A stretch of 64,000 nt of DNA from Bacteroidales bacterium (GTDB taxonomy: Bacteria > Bacteroidota > Bacteroidia > Bacteroidales > UBA3824). This document shows positions 17,668 through 26,679 of this stretch, in pieces. The notes beneath the pieces were generated by a model. The model was not told the origin of the DNA, searched no databases, and saw only the letters and a program-made list of their open reading frames with translations. Made by a program: the position numbers and the translations under genes. The DNA lies in contig JAFPYR010000083.1 in the NCBI GenBank assembly GCA_017412115.1, positions 1 to 64,000 of the forward strand, written 5' to 3'. Each line of letters opens with the position of its first letter. Position 1 is the first letter of the stretch.

Positions 17668-19206
17668 CTATTCGTTAGAAGTGTATTTATAAGTTAAATT
17701 CTTTATGTCGAAAGTTAAAGTGTAATCGTAATTGCCATCAGCTGTAGCCCAAAACCAAAAATGATCGTAGTCGCCTGCGGCTTTTTGCATAGAAGCTGTT
17801 TCACCGGCTGTCGGTTTATTCCAATTTATCGGACCGTATTTGTTGCCGTCTTTATCTGTTACGGTAAATTCGAGATTTGCTTTTATTTCGGTTAATGTAC
17901 CTGAATATGTACCGTCTTCTTGTTTTTCAAGCGTTCCGAGTTCTTCGCCGGTTCTTGCAGCTATATGAAGTACATCGGCATCGGCATTAGCGTTAGGATC
18001 ATTTTCCGGTAAAAGATAATTATAATTTCCGCTGAAAACTTTCAATGCGTCAGCCGGTTTACCACTTGCAAGAAATCCGCCCTTATTATATTTGTTGAAC
18101 GAATTATATGCTTCAGGCTCCCAATAAAATACACCGAGACAGCGTTCTACTTCTTCCCTCATGCGCAAAACGGAGTTTATTATTGCTCTTTGTCCGTTCC
18201 ATGTAGCGATAGATTCTGTTCCGAGTTCACAGACCATGACATCTTTGTTGCATTCTTGAGCAATGGTGTTGAGATTTTTTATGCACTCGTCAATGTAGGT
18301 TGAGTACCAATTGGAAACTTTAAAATCAGGATACAACGAAACTCCGAGTATATCGTAATTCGCATTGTGCTGTTTTAATAATTTTGCAGCATAAACGGCG
18401 TCGCTTTCTATTTGACCGTTTTGAATGTGAACTACTGTTTTACATGCTAAAAACACTTCTTTTGCGGCTTTGTTTGCTTGATTGCAAAGTATAGCAAAGT
18501 TTCCGTTAGTGTTGGAAAGTCCGCCGTTAGCGTTAGTAGCTTCTGTTGTTTTGTCTGATTGTTTAGTCATCATACCTGTTTTGGTTTCGTTGCCGATTTG
18601 AACCCAAGTTACGTTTATGCCTGCATTTTTGATTTTTTCAAGGGATTCTTTTGTGTAACTATAAACTTTATTAGCAAGTTCATCTTGGCTTAAATTATCC
18701 CATGCCGCAGGTTTAAACTGTTTTGACGGATCAGCCCATGTGTCAGAATAATGAAAATCAATCATAATTTTCATTCCTTGTGCTTTGGCACGTTTACATT
18801 TTTCAATCACATCGTCAATATTGCAAAGTCCGTTGATTCCTTCTTCACTTGAGGGATTTACCCAAACTCTGAATCTTGCAGCATTGAAGCCTATGGTTTT
18901 GAGCAATTCAAGACATTCCGTCTCTTTGCCTTCCGAGTTATAAAATTTTATGTCTTTTTGCTCCATAAGGGTTACCCATGAAGGGTCGCAACCGTAAATG
19001 AAATCTGCTTTTGTATTAGCAATTTCTTCATATTCCTCGGTTGAGGGAGGATTCGGATTATCCGGATTGGTAGTGTTTGTGCCGCTACCATTGGTTACTT
19101 TTATCGGTGCCGGAATTTCCAATTCCGATTTGTCATCATCGTTGCACGCTGTCATAGCAGTAGATACTATTAACGATGATAACAATATATAATTAAACTT
19201 TTTCAT
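17668..19206 (-). CDS. GH53 arabinogalactan endo-beta-1,4-galactanase, surface lipoprotein
   Basis: This 512-residue lipoprotein has Cys21 (AMTACNDDD). Residues about 66-395 form a glycoside hydrolase family 53 (beta/alpha)8 barrel, including FRVWVNP, the strongly conserved IDFHYSDTWADP (149-160), WVQIGNE with the predicted acid/base Glu207, and DVMVCE with the predicted nucleophile Glu327. GH53 enzymes cut beta-1,4-linked galactan of pectin side chains. The remaining hundred residues (about 410-512) form a separate beta-rich domain ending FDIKNLTYKYTSNE, resembling the last domain of SusE/SusF-type proteins. It is the last gene of the susC-susD-susE-GH53 unit, so the enzyme probably works on the cell surface ahead of uptake. 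Confidence 0.9.
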   Translation of the reverse strand: MKKFNYILLSSLIVSTAMTACNDDDKSELEIPAPIKVTNGSGTNTTNPDNPNPPSTEEYEEIANTKADFIYGCDPSWVTLMEQKDIKFYNSEGKETECLELLKTIGFNAARFRVWVNPSSEEGINGLCNIDDVIEKCKRAKAQGMKIMIDFHYSDTWADPSKQFKPAAWDNLSQDELANKVYSYTKESLEKIKNAGINVTWVQIGNETKTGMMTKQSDKTTEATNANGGLSNTNGNFAILCNQANKAAKEVFLACKTVVHIQNGQIESDAVYAAKLLKQHNANYDILGVSLYPDFKVSNWYSTYIDECIKNLNTIAQECNKDVMVCELGTESIATWNGQRAIINSVLRMREEVERCLGVFYWEPEAYNSFNKYNKGGFLASGKPADALKVFSGNYNYLLPENDPNANADADVLHIAARTGEELGTLEKQEDGTYSGTLTEIKANLEFTVTDKDGNKYGPINWNKPTAGETASMQKAAGDYDHFWFWATADGNYDYTLTFDIKNLTYKYTSNE

Positions 19207-19256
19207 GTTTGTTTCTTTTTGTTGAATTAAACCAATAAAAAACTGTCCCTAAATTT

Positions 19257-21032
19257 TTATAATAATGTGGCGGTTGCTGAGTATGAAACCGTACCGTCGG
19301 CATTTGCTGTGGCTTTAAAGACAATATCGTATGTACCGTTTGGTAAACTTATGTTACCGCCATCAGTAGATAAATTATCTATTGTTCCGCCGAGCCAAGT
19401 GCTTCCATCCGTGAATTTAAAATTAGTGTTATCGATTGCAATATCACTAAATGTATAAGTATAAACAAAATTTTCATCCGGACCAGTTGGAGATACAGCA
19501 TTGGCAGTCGTAGACCAATTATTGAATCCTCCGGCAATAGCAAATTTTACATTTGAGAGATCAGCACGAGGTAAATCACCAGTTTTTTCAGCTGTAAGAG
19601 AATAAGTTATTGTTCCGTCATCGTTGCAAACGGCTTTTACGGTAAGGGTGTAAACTCCGGCAACAGTTGCAGCGGGATTAGAACCCGATACATCAAGATT
19701 ATCACTAACGGTTGTAAATGCACTTGAACCTAAGAAATCGCTGATAGGTGCTGTAGTACGGAAACCGAAACCTTGTGTTAAACCAACACCCGTAAATTTG
19801 GCTTCGTATTCGTAATCGGCTGTTTTGGTAAATTTTACACCGGGAGTTTCTTCCGATGGTTCCCAATTATCGTACCAACCCATGTCTCCGCCTACTACAA
19901 GAATACTTGTATTTGAAAGGTCTTTGTGCAAATCAATGTCGCCCGTTAAAAACTCGTATGTCCAAACACGTTTTGTAGTGGTATATTTCAAATCCAATTT
20001 CAAAACGTATGTTCCGGCAGTGGGAACAATAATTTTGCTCTCAGCACTTTCTACTGAAAGAGTTCCATCAGTACCGCCGAAGTAGAAATTGGTTTTTTCA
20101 CCGGCATCTGCACCTGTTGTTGAATTATATAATGTAGCATCACCGGAAATAATAATTTCTTGATTATCGGCTGTCGTTGTTATACTTCCCATCCATGAAA
20201 CACTTTCTCTGTCAAAAGTAAGGTCAGCCTCAGCATCGCCCGATACTGTCAAAGCAGAAATATAAGTGTAACTCATTTCCATAGCGACATTATCCTCCAA
20301 GAAATAATAGCAACCGGCGGGCTCAGGACTCCATAAGTGGAGTTTTTTCTCATCATCCCAATCGGTGGTAATTTTTCCGAATTTCCATTCGTTTTTGCCG
20401 CTTGTTCCGTATGCAATCCCTTTATTATCAACGGAGGTAAAGTTTAACCAACTTTTTGCACCGACAAAACCATTGTAAATATTATTGTCTTCCTTAGAGA
20501 AGAGCAATGCGATAGTATCGCCCGAAGTTTTATCTTGGTCGAACAAATATAAGTAAGCCGGTGCCGGGTACGGTGTTACTGATACTTTTACAATATTGCT
20601 GTAAAGCGTTTCAGAATTGGTGCTAAGATTACTTGCAATGCGGAAATAAATTGTTGTTGCAATCTTGGGTTCAAGTCCGAGTTTGTTTGCCAATGTTTGA
20701 AGTTGTCCGTGAGTGAATTCGGCTTTTTCAACGCCTTCAACAGCCTCATAATTTGCAAAATCTTCTGTTTTGGAAACTTGTAAAGTGAGATTTCCTCCTT
20801 TGGGAATTGTTAAAGCCTCTGCACCACCTCCTACGGCAAGTGTTGAGGAATTCCAAGTAAGGGTCAAAACTTTTTCACTTATTTTGTCAATATCAAGTAC
20901 GGCTGTCGTTACATCGACCGACAATTCACTTGGAGTCAGCCCCGATACTGTATAATGTTCCAAATCGTCTTCACAAGCTGACATTAAGCCGGCAATAGCA
21001 AAGACTGATAATATATATTTTAACTTTTTCAT
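19257..21032 (-). CDS. SusE/SusF-like surface glycan-binding lipoprotein
   Basis: This 591-residue lipoprotein has Cys20 (GLMSCEDD-like: LMSACEDD). An N-terminal SusE-type beta domain covers about residues 25-155 (LTLTWNSS, LTLQVSKTEDFANYE, YFRIASN). Several beta-sandwich modules follow. The last two begin LSNTSILVVGGDMGWYDNWEP and LSNVKFAIAGGFNNWSTTA, with the GG-x-x-x-W pattern of SusE/SusF carbohydrate-binding modules and surface-exposed Trp. It sits between susD (21 bases) and GH53 (50 bases), where characterised galactan loci encode the surface glycan-binding protein. It probably binds galactan at the cell surface; the ligand is inferred only from context. Confidence 0.83.
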   Translation of the reverse strand: MKKLKYILSVFAIAGLMSACEDDLEHYTVSGLTPSELSVDVTTAVLDIDKISEKVLTLTWNSSTLAVGGGAEALTIPKGGNLTLQVSKTEDFANYEAVEGVEKAEFTHGQLQTLANKLGLEPKIATTIYFRIASNLSTNSETLYSNIVKVSVTPYPAPAYLYLFDQDKTSGDTIALLFSKEDNNIYNGFVGAKSWLNFTSVDNKGIAYGTSGKNEWKFGKITTDWDDEKKLHLWSPEPAGCYYFLEDNVAMEMSYTYISALTVSGDAEADLTFDRESVSWMGSITTTADNQEIIISGDATLYNSTTGADAGEKTNFYFGGTDGTLSVESAESKIIVPTAGTYVLKLDLKYTTTKRVWTYEFLTGDIDLHKDLSNTSILVVGGDMGWYDNWEPSEETPGVKFTKTADYEYEAKFTGVGLTQGFGFRTTAPISDFLGSSAFTTVSDNLDVSGSNPAATVAGVYTLTVKAVCNDDGTITYSLTAEKTGDLPRADLSNVKFAIAGGFNNWSTTANAVSPTGPDENFVYTYTFSDIAIDNTNFKFTDGSTWLGGTIDNLSTDGGNISLPNGTYDIVFKATANADGTVSYSATATLL

Positions 21033-21053
21033 AATTGATTCTTTTTTTTAAGA

Positions 21054-22655
21054 TTAATAACCTTCGTTTTTAAGATTCGGATTTGCCGAAAGTTCGTATG
21101 CTGGAATCGGGTAGCAGTTGTATTTTTTATCAACTGAGATTCCGTTCATAACTTTTCCACGCCAAGAAAAATTTTCACCGCCCGTAAATTTTCCGAAACG
21201 TATTAAATCCGTACGGCGGACACATTCAAGATACATTTCTCTTGCACGCTCGTCTAATATGAAATCTAACGTAACCGAACCTGCTTCTACTTTACCTGAA
21301 GCATCGTATGCTTTGTCGTATGCGCGTTTGCGTAGTTCATTTATGCAATCAGCGGCAGAAGGTCCTTCGCCAGAGCCGCCGCGAAGTTTTGCCTCTGCAA
21401 TGTTAAGATAAATTTCGCCTAAACGGAACATTGGAAAATCTGTATCAACACCATTCGCATTGGCATCGCAAGATTGTTTGCCGTCTTGGTTGGAATTTTT
21501 CCATTTAACGCTTTGAAATCCTTGTGCCGGATCTGTGGGTTTTAAAATATCAAAAGATAAATCCTTGCACCAAAACATACAACGTTTATCTTCTTTATTA
21601 AGACCGTTGTCAGTGTTGTTGTCAGCTGCGCTTAATCCGAACAATGCCGGGATTTCTTTTCTCGGACGGAAATTTCCCCATCCTGCAGTAGAGCCGATAT
21701 ATGTTTTTGCAGCATCGGAGGTAACAGCACCGCAAACCAAAAGCGAGGTAACACCCCAAGATTGAGAATTTTCAGAATCTACTATTAGCGGGAAAATAAT
21801 TTCGTTAGTGCATTTGTAATTGTCGGCTTTGAAAAGGTTGGAATAATCACTTTCCAAAGAGTATTTGCCGCTGTTCAAGATTTTGTTGGAGACTTCAATA
21901 CATTCGTTGTATTTTTTTTCTCCAGTGTAAACCTCGGCATTAAGATACATTCTTGACAATAAAGCATACGCAGCATATTTTCCTGCACGTCCGTATTCGG
22001 GTGTTTCAGAGAGCTTTTCGGCGATATCTTTCAATTCGCTTTCAATGTATTCAAACATTTGTTTTCTTGAATAAGACGGTGGGGTACTAGCGCCTATTCC
22101 CGTATTTTCGTCAGTGAATGGTATTGTGTTGAAAAAGTCAAGAGCATGCGAATAACACAAAGCGCGGATAAAGCGGGCTTCGGTTTTATAATTTTCTATT
22201 TTTGACATTTCCTCTGACGAAAGTGATGCCGTATTGCAATTGAGGATAAACTCGTTAGCGAGAGTAATCGAATACATCAATTGGTAATAAAAATCATTGA
22301 CCCATTGGTCGTTGGCATCCCATTGAAGATACATAATGCCGCCCATATTGTCGCCTTCTGCCCATTGCGAAATCATTTCGTCGGTTCCGAGCTCTTGAAG
22401 GTTACAAAAATCACGCATATAACCGTCATCTTTCGGACTGTTATCCGTTATATCAGCATCACCGCCGCCTTTTTCTTGACCTTTCATCGTAAACCGCGAA
22501 TAAAGTTTGGCAAGCACCATATTGTATTTTTCTGCTGAGGTGTAGACATCCTTTGATGTAATTTCCAATTCGGGATACTGATCGAGGTCGCTGGTGCAGG
22601 CGTTAAAAAATGTCAGTCCCGAAAAAACTAATGTATATAATAATTTTTTGTTCAT
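21054..22655 (-). CDS. SusD/RagB-like lipoprotein of the predicted galactan locus
   Basis: This 533-residue SusD-family lipoprotein has Cys20 (FFNACTSDLD). Typical features are YKTEARFIRALCYSHALDFF, LRKRAYDKAYDASG, DERAREMYLECVRRTDLIRFG and the ending NPNLKNEGY. The length is typical. It follows susC by 24 bases and precedes the susE-like gene by 21 bases on the minus strand. With the SusC-like barrel it should form the import complex for oligosaccharides released by the GH53 enzyme encoded in the same unit. Confidence 0.94.
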   Translation of the reverse strand: MNKKLLYTLVFSGLTFFNACTSDLDQYPELEITSKDVYTSAEKYNMVLAKLYSRFTMKGQEKGGGDADITDNSPKDDGYMRDFCNLQELGTDEMISQWAEGDNMGGIMYLQWDANDQWVNDFYYQLMYSITLANEFILNCNTASLSSEEMSKIENYKTEARFIRALCYSHALDFFNTIPFTDENTGIGASTPPSYSRKQMFEYIESELKDIAEKLSETPEYGRAGKYAAYALLSRMYLNAEVYTGEKKYNECIEVSNKILNSGKYSLESDYSNLFKADNYKCTNEIIFPLIVDSENSQSWGVTSLLVCGAVTSDAAKTYIGSTAGWGNFRPRKEIPALFGLSAADNNTDNGLNKEDKRCMFWCKDLSFDILKPTDPAQGFQSVKWKNSNQDGKQSCDANANGVDTDFPMFRLGEIYLNIAEAKLRGGSGEGPSAADCINELRKRAYDKAYDASGKVEAGSVTLDFILDERAREMYLECVRRTDLIRFGKFTGGENFSWRGKVMNGISVDKKYNCYPIPAYELSANPNLKNEGY

Positions 22656-22679
22656 TTTATGTTCTGTTTTTTTACTTTG

Positions 22680-25643
22680 TTAAAGAAAATTGAAGCCTAA
22701 AGTTATCGAAAAAACTCTCGGTCTCGGATAGAAGTTGTTATCAACACCGTTGGCAATTTCCGGATCTGTTCCGTTGTATTTGGTTACGGTGAATACGTTT
22801 TGAATCATTGCTGAAGCATTGAGTGAACACCACGGAGTTATTTGTCCGAAATTATAACCGAGCGAAATGTTGTCCATTTTGAGGAACGAAGCATTTTCGA
22901 GATAATAATCTGAATAATATTGACGGCCTATAAATTTGGTTTCTTTGTATGAAGCGGCAAAATTATTTAAGTCTTTTTCACCCCAATGTGCTGATGAATA
23001 AGAACCGTAATTCATGGAAAGACCGTTGAATACATAATTTCCGAGGTTTGCTCTCAAACTTGTGGAGAGAGTCCATTTTTTGTAACGGAATTGCGTTGAA
23101 AATCCGAAAATCCAATCCGGAGCCGGTGAATGTGCACTATATTTATCGCCTGAAGATTCTTGACCGTCTCCGTCGAGGTCGGCATAAACACCTTCCAAAG
23201 GTTTACCGTTTTCGTCGTAAATTTGGTGATAAAGACGGAATACATACGGAGTTTCTCCTTCTCTTAAGGCTTGAACAAAATGGTTGTCAATTGTAGGACC
23301 GGCTTCCGTGCTTACTACTTCGCCGTTATCAACAATTGAAAGGTTTGTGATTTCGTTTTTCTGCCATGTAGAGTTGAAAGAGACAGTCCAGCCGAAATCT
23401 TTTTTGTCGTAAACAACACCGCTGATTTCAAATTCAACACCCTTGCTTTCTACGTTACCGGCATTGCTGAGGATTGATTTTGCAAAATTAGTTCCGCCTG
23501 CAACGGGAATTTTAGCCAAAAGATTTTCTGTTTTACGGGTATATATATCCAACGTACCGTAAACTTTGCTGTTGAAAAATCCGAAGTCAAGACCTAAGTT
23601 GTAAGCTTTTGTGGTTTCCCAAGTGAGTTTTTCGTCATAAGCAGAGGGACGGAATGTGTAATAATAATAATCACCGAGCTGATAGAGCGCACCGGGTTGT
23701 GAAATCTTGTAGACAGGAAGATAAGCATAATTACCGATACCGTCCTGCTGACCCGTTACACCGTAACTTGCACGGAGTTTAAGATTGTTAATCCATGAAA
23801 TTCCTGACATGAAATCTTCACCGCTAAGTCTCCAAGCCAAAGCTACGGACGGGAAAGAACCCCAACGGTTGTCTTCACTAAAACGGGAAGAACCATCTCT
23901 ACGGATAGTTGCCGTTACCATATATTTGTCAGCCAAAGTAAAATTTACACGTCCGTAATATGACAAAAGGACGTGAGTTTGGTCTTTTGCTGCTATTGTT
24001 TTTTGAATATCTTGTGCAACGTTGAGTTCAGGGTATGAAGGATGTTCGCTGTGCCAATTTTGATAATCGTAACCGGCGGTTGCGTCAAAATAAAGAATAC
24101 CCCATTTTTTGTTGTAGTTGAGATATGCTGTAAAAAGTTTATTGCTGTTTTTTTCTGGACCGTAAGTATATTTTCTACCTCCGGAAGCATTTTGTTCGGC
24201 AGCCTCGGCAGGGATAAAAATATCACCTTCGCCTTTTGCAAAATCACCGCCGAGAGTAATATGAGCTTTCAAATCCGGTAAAAAGTGCATTTTGTAATCT
24301 AAATCAAGATTAGCGATAGCACGTTTTACTGTTGAAGTATTTTCGTTTTGTTCAACAAGACCGAGCGGATTTTTAGCTGCTGAGGTTTGCAATGTTCCGT
24401 CCGGATTTGTTACTTCGTAATAACCTCCGTATATTGAGTTCTGGTCATGAACGGGCATTGTCGGGTTGGCTGTTATTGCAGCACCTATAGCACCGTTATT
24501 GCCGAAAGTATTCTTATTGATTGCGCCTTTAAAACTTGCATTAACTTTTAAGTGTTCGTCAAAAAAAGTAGGAGTAAGATTAACGCTTGCCGTTGTGCGT
24601 TTTACGTTATCGTTCAAGAGTATACCGTTTTGATCGGAATATCCGAAAGAAACACGGTATGGTAAAAATCCTTGTTTGCCTGAAACGCTGAGATTGTTGT
24701 CTGTTCCGAAGGCTGCATGATAAATTTCATCGTTCCAATCTGTGTTAGCCGTTCCGATGTTTGCGGTAACGTCATCAATATCTTTCATCTCGTTGATAGC
24801 TTGGATAAATTCCTCGCGTGAAAGCATTTCGGGTAGTTTGGTTTTGAAAGATACCGAATTTGTGGTAGTGAAATTAATTTTGGGTTTTCCGCTCTGACCT
24901 TTTTTGGTATTAATAATGATGACACCGTTTGAGGCTCTTGAACCATAAATAGCAGTAGAAGAAGCGTCTTTTAAGATTGTCATTGATTCAATATCGTTAG
25001 GGTTGATAAGGGAAAGGAAATTATTATCGTTGCCTGAGATACCGCCGTTTTCCAAAGGCACACCGTCGAGAACGATAAGCGGGTTGTTTGAAGCGTTAAG
25101 AGATGCACCACCGCGGATTTTAATTGTGCTTCCGCCTGAAGGTGAACCACCACCGTTTGTGATTTGAACGCCGGCAACCTTACCGTTGATGAGTTGTTCA
25201 GGGCTGGATACAACGCCGCCGTTAAAATCTTTTTCAGAAACCGATGCAATAGAACCGGTCATGTCGCCTTTACGTTTGGTACCGTAACCGATAGCTACGA
25301 TTTCTTCCAATTCCGTAACGGCGGGGCGCATTTGGATGTTCAATTTGCCCGCAGAAGGAATGTTTGTCGTTACGCTTTCGTAACCGATAAATGAGAAGAT
25401 TATAGGTTTGTCATCGTTTCCGCTTGGGATACTCAAGGAATAATTACCGTCAATGTCGGTAATCGTACCAACGGTAGTTCCCTGTAAGGCAACGGTAACG
25501 CCTATCAATGGCTGATTACTTTCGTCTGTTACATTTCCCGAAACTATTTTCTGGGAAAATGCTGAACATGAAAGCACCATAAATGTCATACATAGCATTA
25601 ATCTCGCTATAATATAACGCAAATTTAATGTTTTACAGTTCAT
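22680..25643 (-). CDS. SusC-like TonB-dependent receptor of the predicted galactan locus
   Basis: This 987-residue SusC-family receptor heads the minus-strand susC-susD-susE-GH53 unit. The signal peptide ends near residue 30 (SCSAFS/Q). A carboxypeptidase-regulatory-like domain covers about 32-108, a TonB box LEEIVAIGYG lies at 112-121, and the plug contains LIVLDGVPL and DASSTAIYGSRASNGV. The barrel ends PRPRVFSITLGFNFL, with a C-terminal aromatic residue. By comparison with the characterised pectic galactan locus of Bacteroides thetaiotaomicron, which has the same susC, susD, surface-binding and GH53 order, it is predicted to import galacto-oligosaccharides. No N-terminal extension for sigma/anti-sigma signalling is present. 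Confidence 0.94.
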   Translation of the reverse strand: MNCKTLNLRYIIARLMLCMTFMVLSCSAFSQKIVSGNVTDESNQPLIGVTVALQGTTVGTITDIDGNYSLSIPSGNDDKPIIFSFIGYESVTTNIPSAGKLNIQMRPAVTELEEIVAIGYGTKRKGDMTGSIASVSEKDFNGGVVSSPEQLINGKVAGVQITNGGGSPSGGSTIKIRGGASLNASNNPLIVLDGVPLENGGISGNDNNFLSLINPNDIESMTILKDASSTAIYGSRASNGVIIINTKKGQSGKPKINFTTTNSVSFKTKLPEMLSREEFIQAINEMKDIDDVTANIGTANTDWNDEIYHAAFGTDNNLSVSGKQGFLPYRVSFGYSDQNGILLNDNVKRTTASVNLTPTFFDEHLKVNASFKGAINKNTFGNNGAIGAAITANPTMPVHDQNSIYGGYYEVTNPDGTLQTSAAKNPLGLVEQNENTSTVKRAIANLDLDYKMHFLPDLKAHITLGGDFAKGEGDIFIPAEAAEQNASGGRKYTYGPEKNSNKLFTAYLNYNKKWGILYFDATAGYDYQNWHSEHPSYPELNVAQDIQKTIAAKDQTHVLLSYYGRVNFTLADKYMVTATIRRDGSSRFSEDNRWGSFPSVALAWRLSGEDFMSGISWINNLKLRASYGVTGQQDGIGNYAYLPVYKISQPGALYQLGDYYYYTFRPSAYDEKLTWETTKAYNLGLDFGFFNSKVYGTLDIYTRKTENLLAKIPVAGGTNFAKSILSNAGNVESKGVEFEISGVVYDKKDFGWTVSFNSTWQKNEITNLSIVDNGEVVSTEAGPTIDNHFVQALREGETPYVFRLYHQIYDENGKPLEGVYADLDGDGQESSGDKYSAHSPAPDWIFGFSTQFRYKKWTLSTSLRANLGNYVFNGLSMNYGSYSSAHWGEKDLNNFAASYKETKFIGRQYYSDYYLENASFLKMDNISLGYNFGQITPWCSLNASAMIQNVFTVTKYNGTDPEIANGVDNNFYPRPRVFSITLGFNFL

Positions 25644-25980
25644 CTTTTTACGTTTAATTGTTATTGATAATATTAATTATTGTGTTGTATATTAGTTATT
25701 TACATTTTCAAAAGTACGAAATCTTATGTTTTTTTTGTCGGAATAAAGGTAAAAAGTATATTTAATATATGCAACATTATTTTAAACTTTTTTTAACTTT
25801 TACCCGATTTTTTTTACTTGTCTAAGCAATAATTGTATTATAATAGTTTGATATACAATTAAATATGTGATTATTGTTTTTTTAATGTTTTAGCAAATGT
25901 AATGCTATTTTAGAATAAATTGCTAAAAAAATAATTATTTTGTTACAAAAAAACATCGCAAACGATTGCAAAAAAAATAA
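25644..25980. other. AT-rich control region between the galactan susC and udk
   Basis: No gene is seen here. A TACTTTTG box (-7-like, minus strand) lies at 25709-25716. An inverted repeat ATTGTAT...ATACAAT (25832-25838 and 25853-25859, 14-base spacer) could be an operator for the locus, but no regulator gene lies nearby. The rest is A/T homopolymer-rich. Confidence 0.4.
25709..25716 (-). promoter_or_regulatory. Putative -7 element (TACTTTTG) for the galactan locus
   Basis: On the minus strand this reads TACTTTTG, an exact TAnnTTTG, about 66 bases before the susC start. No -33 TTTG was found at 19-21 bases, which would be compatible with a promoter that needs an activator. Confidence 0.45.
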
Positions 25981-26013
25981 AAAAAAGTTGCTGAATTTTT
26001 CAGCAACTTTTTT
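25981..26013 (-). terminator. Rho-independent terminator after udk
   Basis: AAAAAAGTTGCTGA (25981-25994) pairs with TCAGCAACTTTTTT (26000-26013), with the loop ATTTT. On the minus strand it follows the udk stop by about 30 bases and is followed by a T-run. Confidence 0.9.
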
Positions 26014-26044
26014 TTGAAAAAAGAAAATATCGTAAAAATCAAAA

Positions 26045-26650
26045 CTATACGATAGTTGAAATATATTTTTTAATAATAGAGATGCCCTTTTCGTTGTCGC
26101 CACCTTGAGGAATGATGATGTCGGCATAGCGTTTGGTCGGCTCAATAAATTCTAAGTGCATGGGTTTTAATACATTAACATATCGTTCCATAACCATTTC
26201 CGCAGTTCTGCCGCGTTCTATGACATCACGTTTTATAATACGGATTAATCTTTCGTCAGAGTCCGTATCGACGAAAATTTTCAAATCCATGAGGTTTCTT
26301 AATTCGTCTTTGATGAGGGTCATAATACCTTCAACAATCATAACCGGCTTTGGTTCAACGTGAACGGTTTCTTTCAGACGGTTGGAGATAACGTAGGAAT
26401 AAGTCGGCTGCTCCACTGCGTGACCGTTTTTCAATTCGGAAATGTGCTTGAAAAGCAAATCCCAATCAAAAGCGTCGGGGTGGTCAAAGTTAATGTTTCT
26501 GCGTTGTTCCTCTGTCAAATCGTCAGTACAATTATAATAAGAATCAAGTGGTATAACTGCCACATTGTCAGGCGGTAATGTTTCGGCGATTTTTTTTACG
26601 ACCGTTGTTTTCCCGCTTCCTGTTCCTCCTGCTATTCCTATGATTATCAT
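26045..26650 (-). CDS. udk: Uridine kinase
   Basis: This 201-residue cytosolic pyrimidine-salvage kinase phosphorylates uridine and cytidine to UMP and CMP. The P-loop is at 8-16 (GGTGSGKTT). PLDSYYN carries the conserved catalytic Asp. FDHPDAFDW and IVEGIM are uridine-kinase signatures, and DERLIRRIKRD-type residues (DERLIRIIKRD) form the lid Arg cluster. The length is normal for the family. It follows recA on the same strand with a 29-base gap and ends at a clear terminator, so it is probably the last gene of a recA-udk transcript. Confidence 0.94.
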   Translation of the reverse strand: MIIIGIAGGTGSGKTTVVKKIAETLPPDNVAVIPLDSYYNCTDDLTEEQRRNINFDHPDAFDWDLLFKHISELKNGHAVEQPTYSYVISNRLKETVHVEPKPVMIVEGIMTLIKDELRNLMDLKIFVDTDSDERLIRIIKRDVIERGRTAEMVMERYVNVLKPMHLEFIEPTKRYADIIIPQGGDNEKGISIIKKYISTIV

Positions 26651-26679
26651 CGTATTATAAAAGTTTTTATGAAAAAAAA

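Noticed and set aside
25882-26145. A minus-strand frame overlapping the end of udk
   Set aside because: It crosses the udk terminator and consists of low-complexity Phe/Leu-rich sequence.
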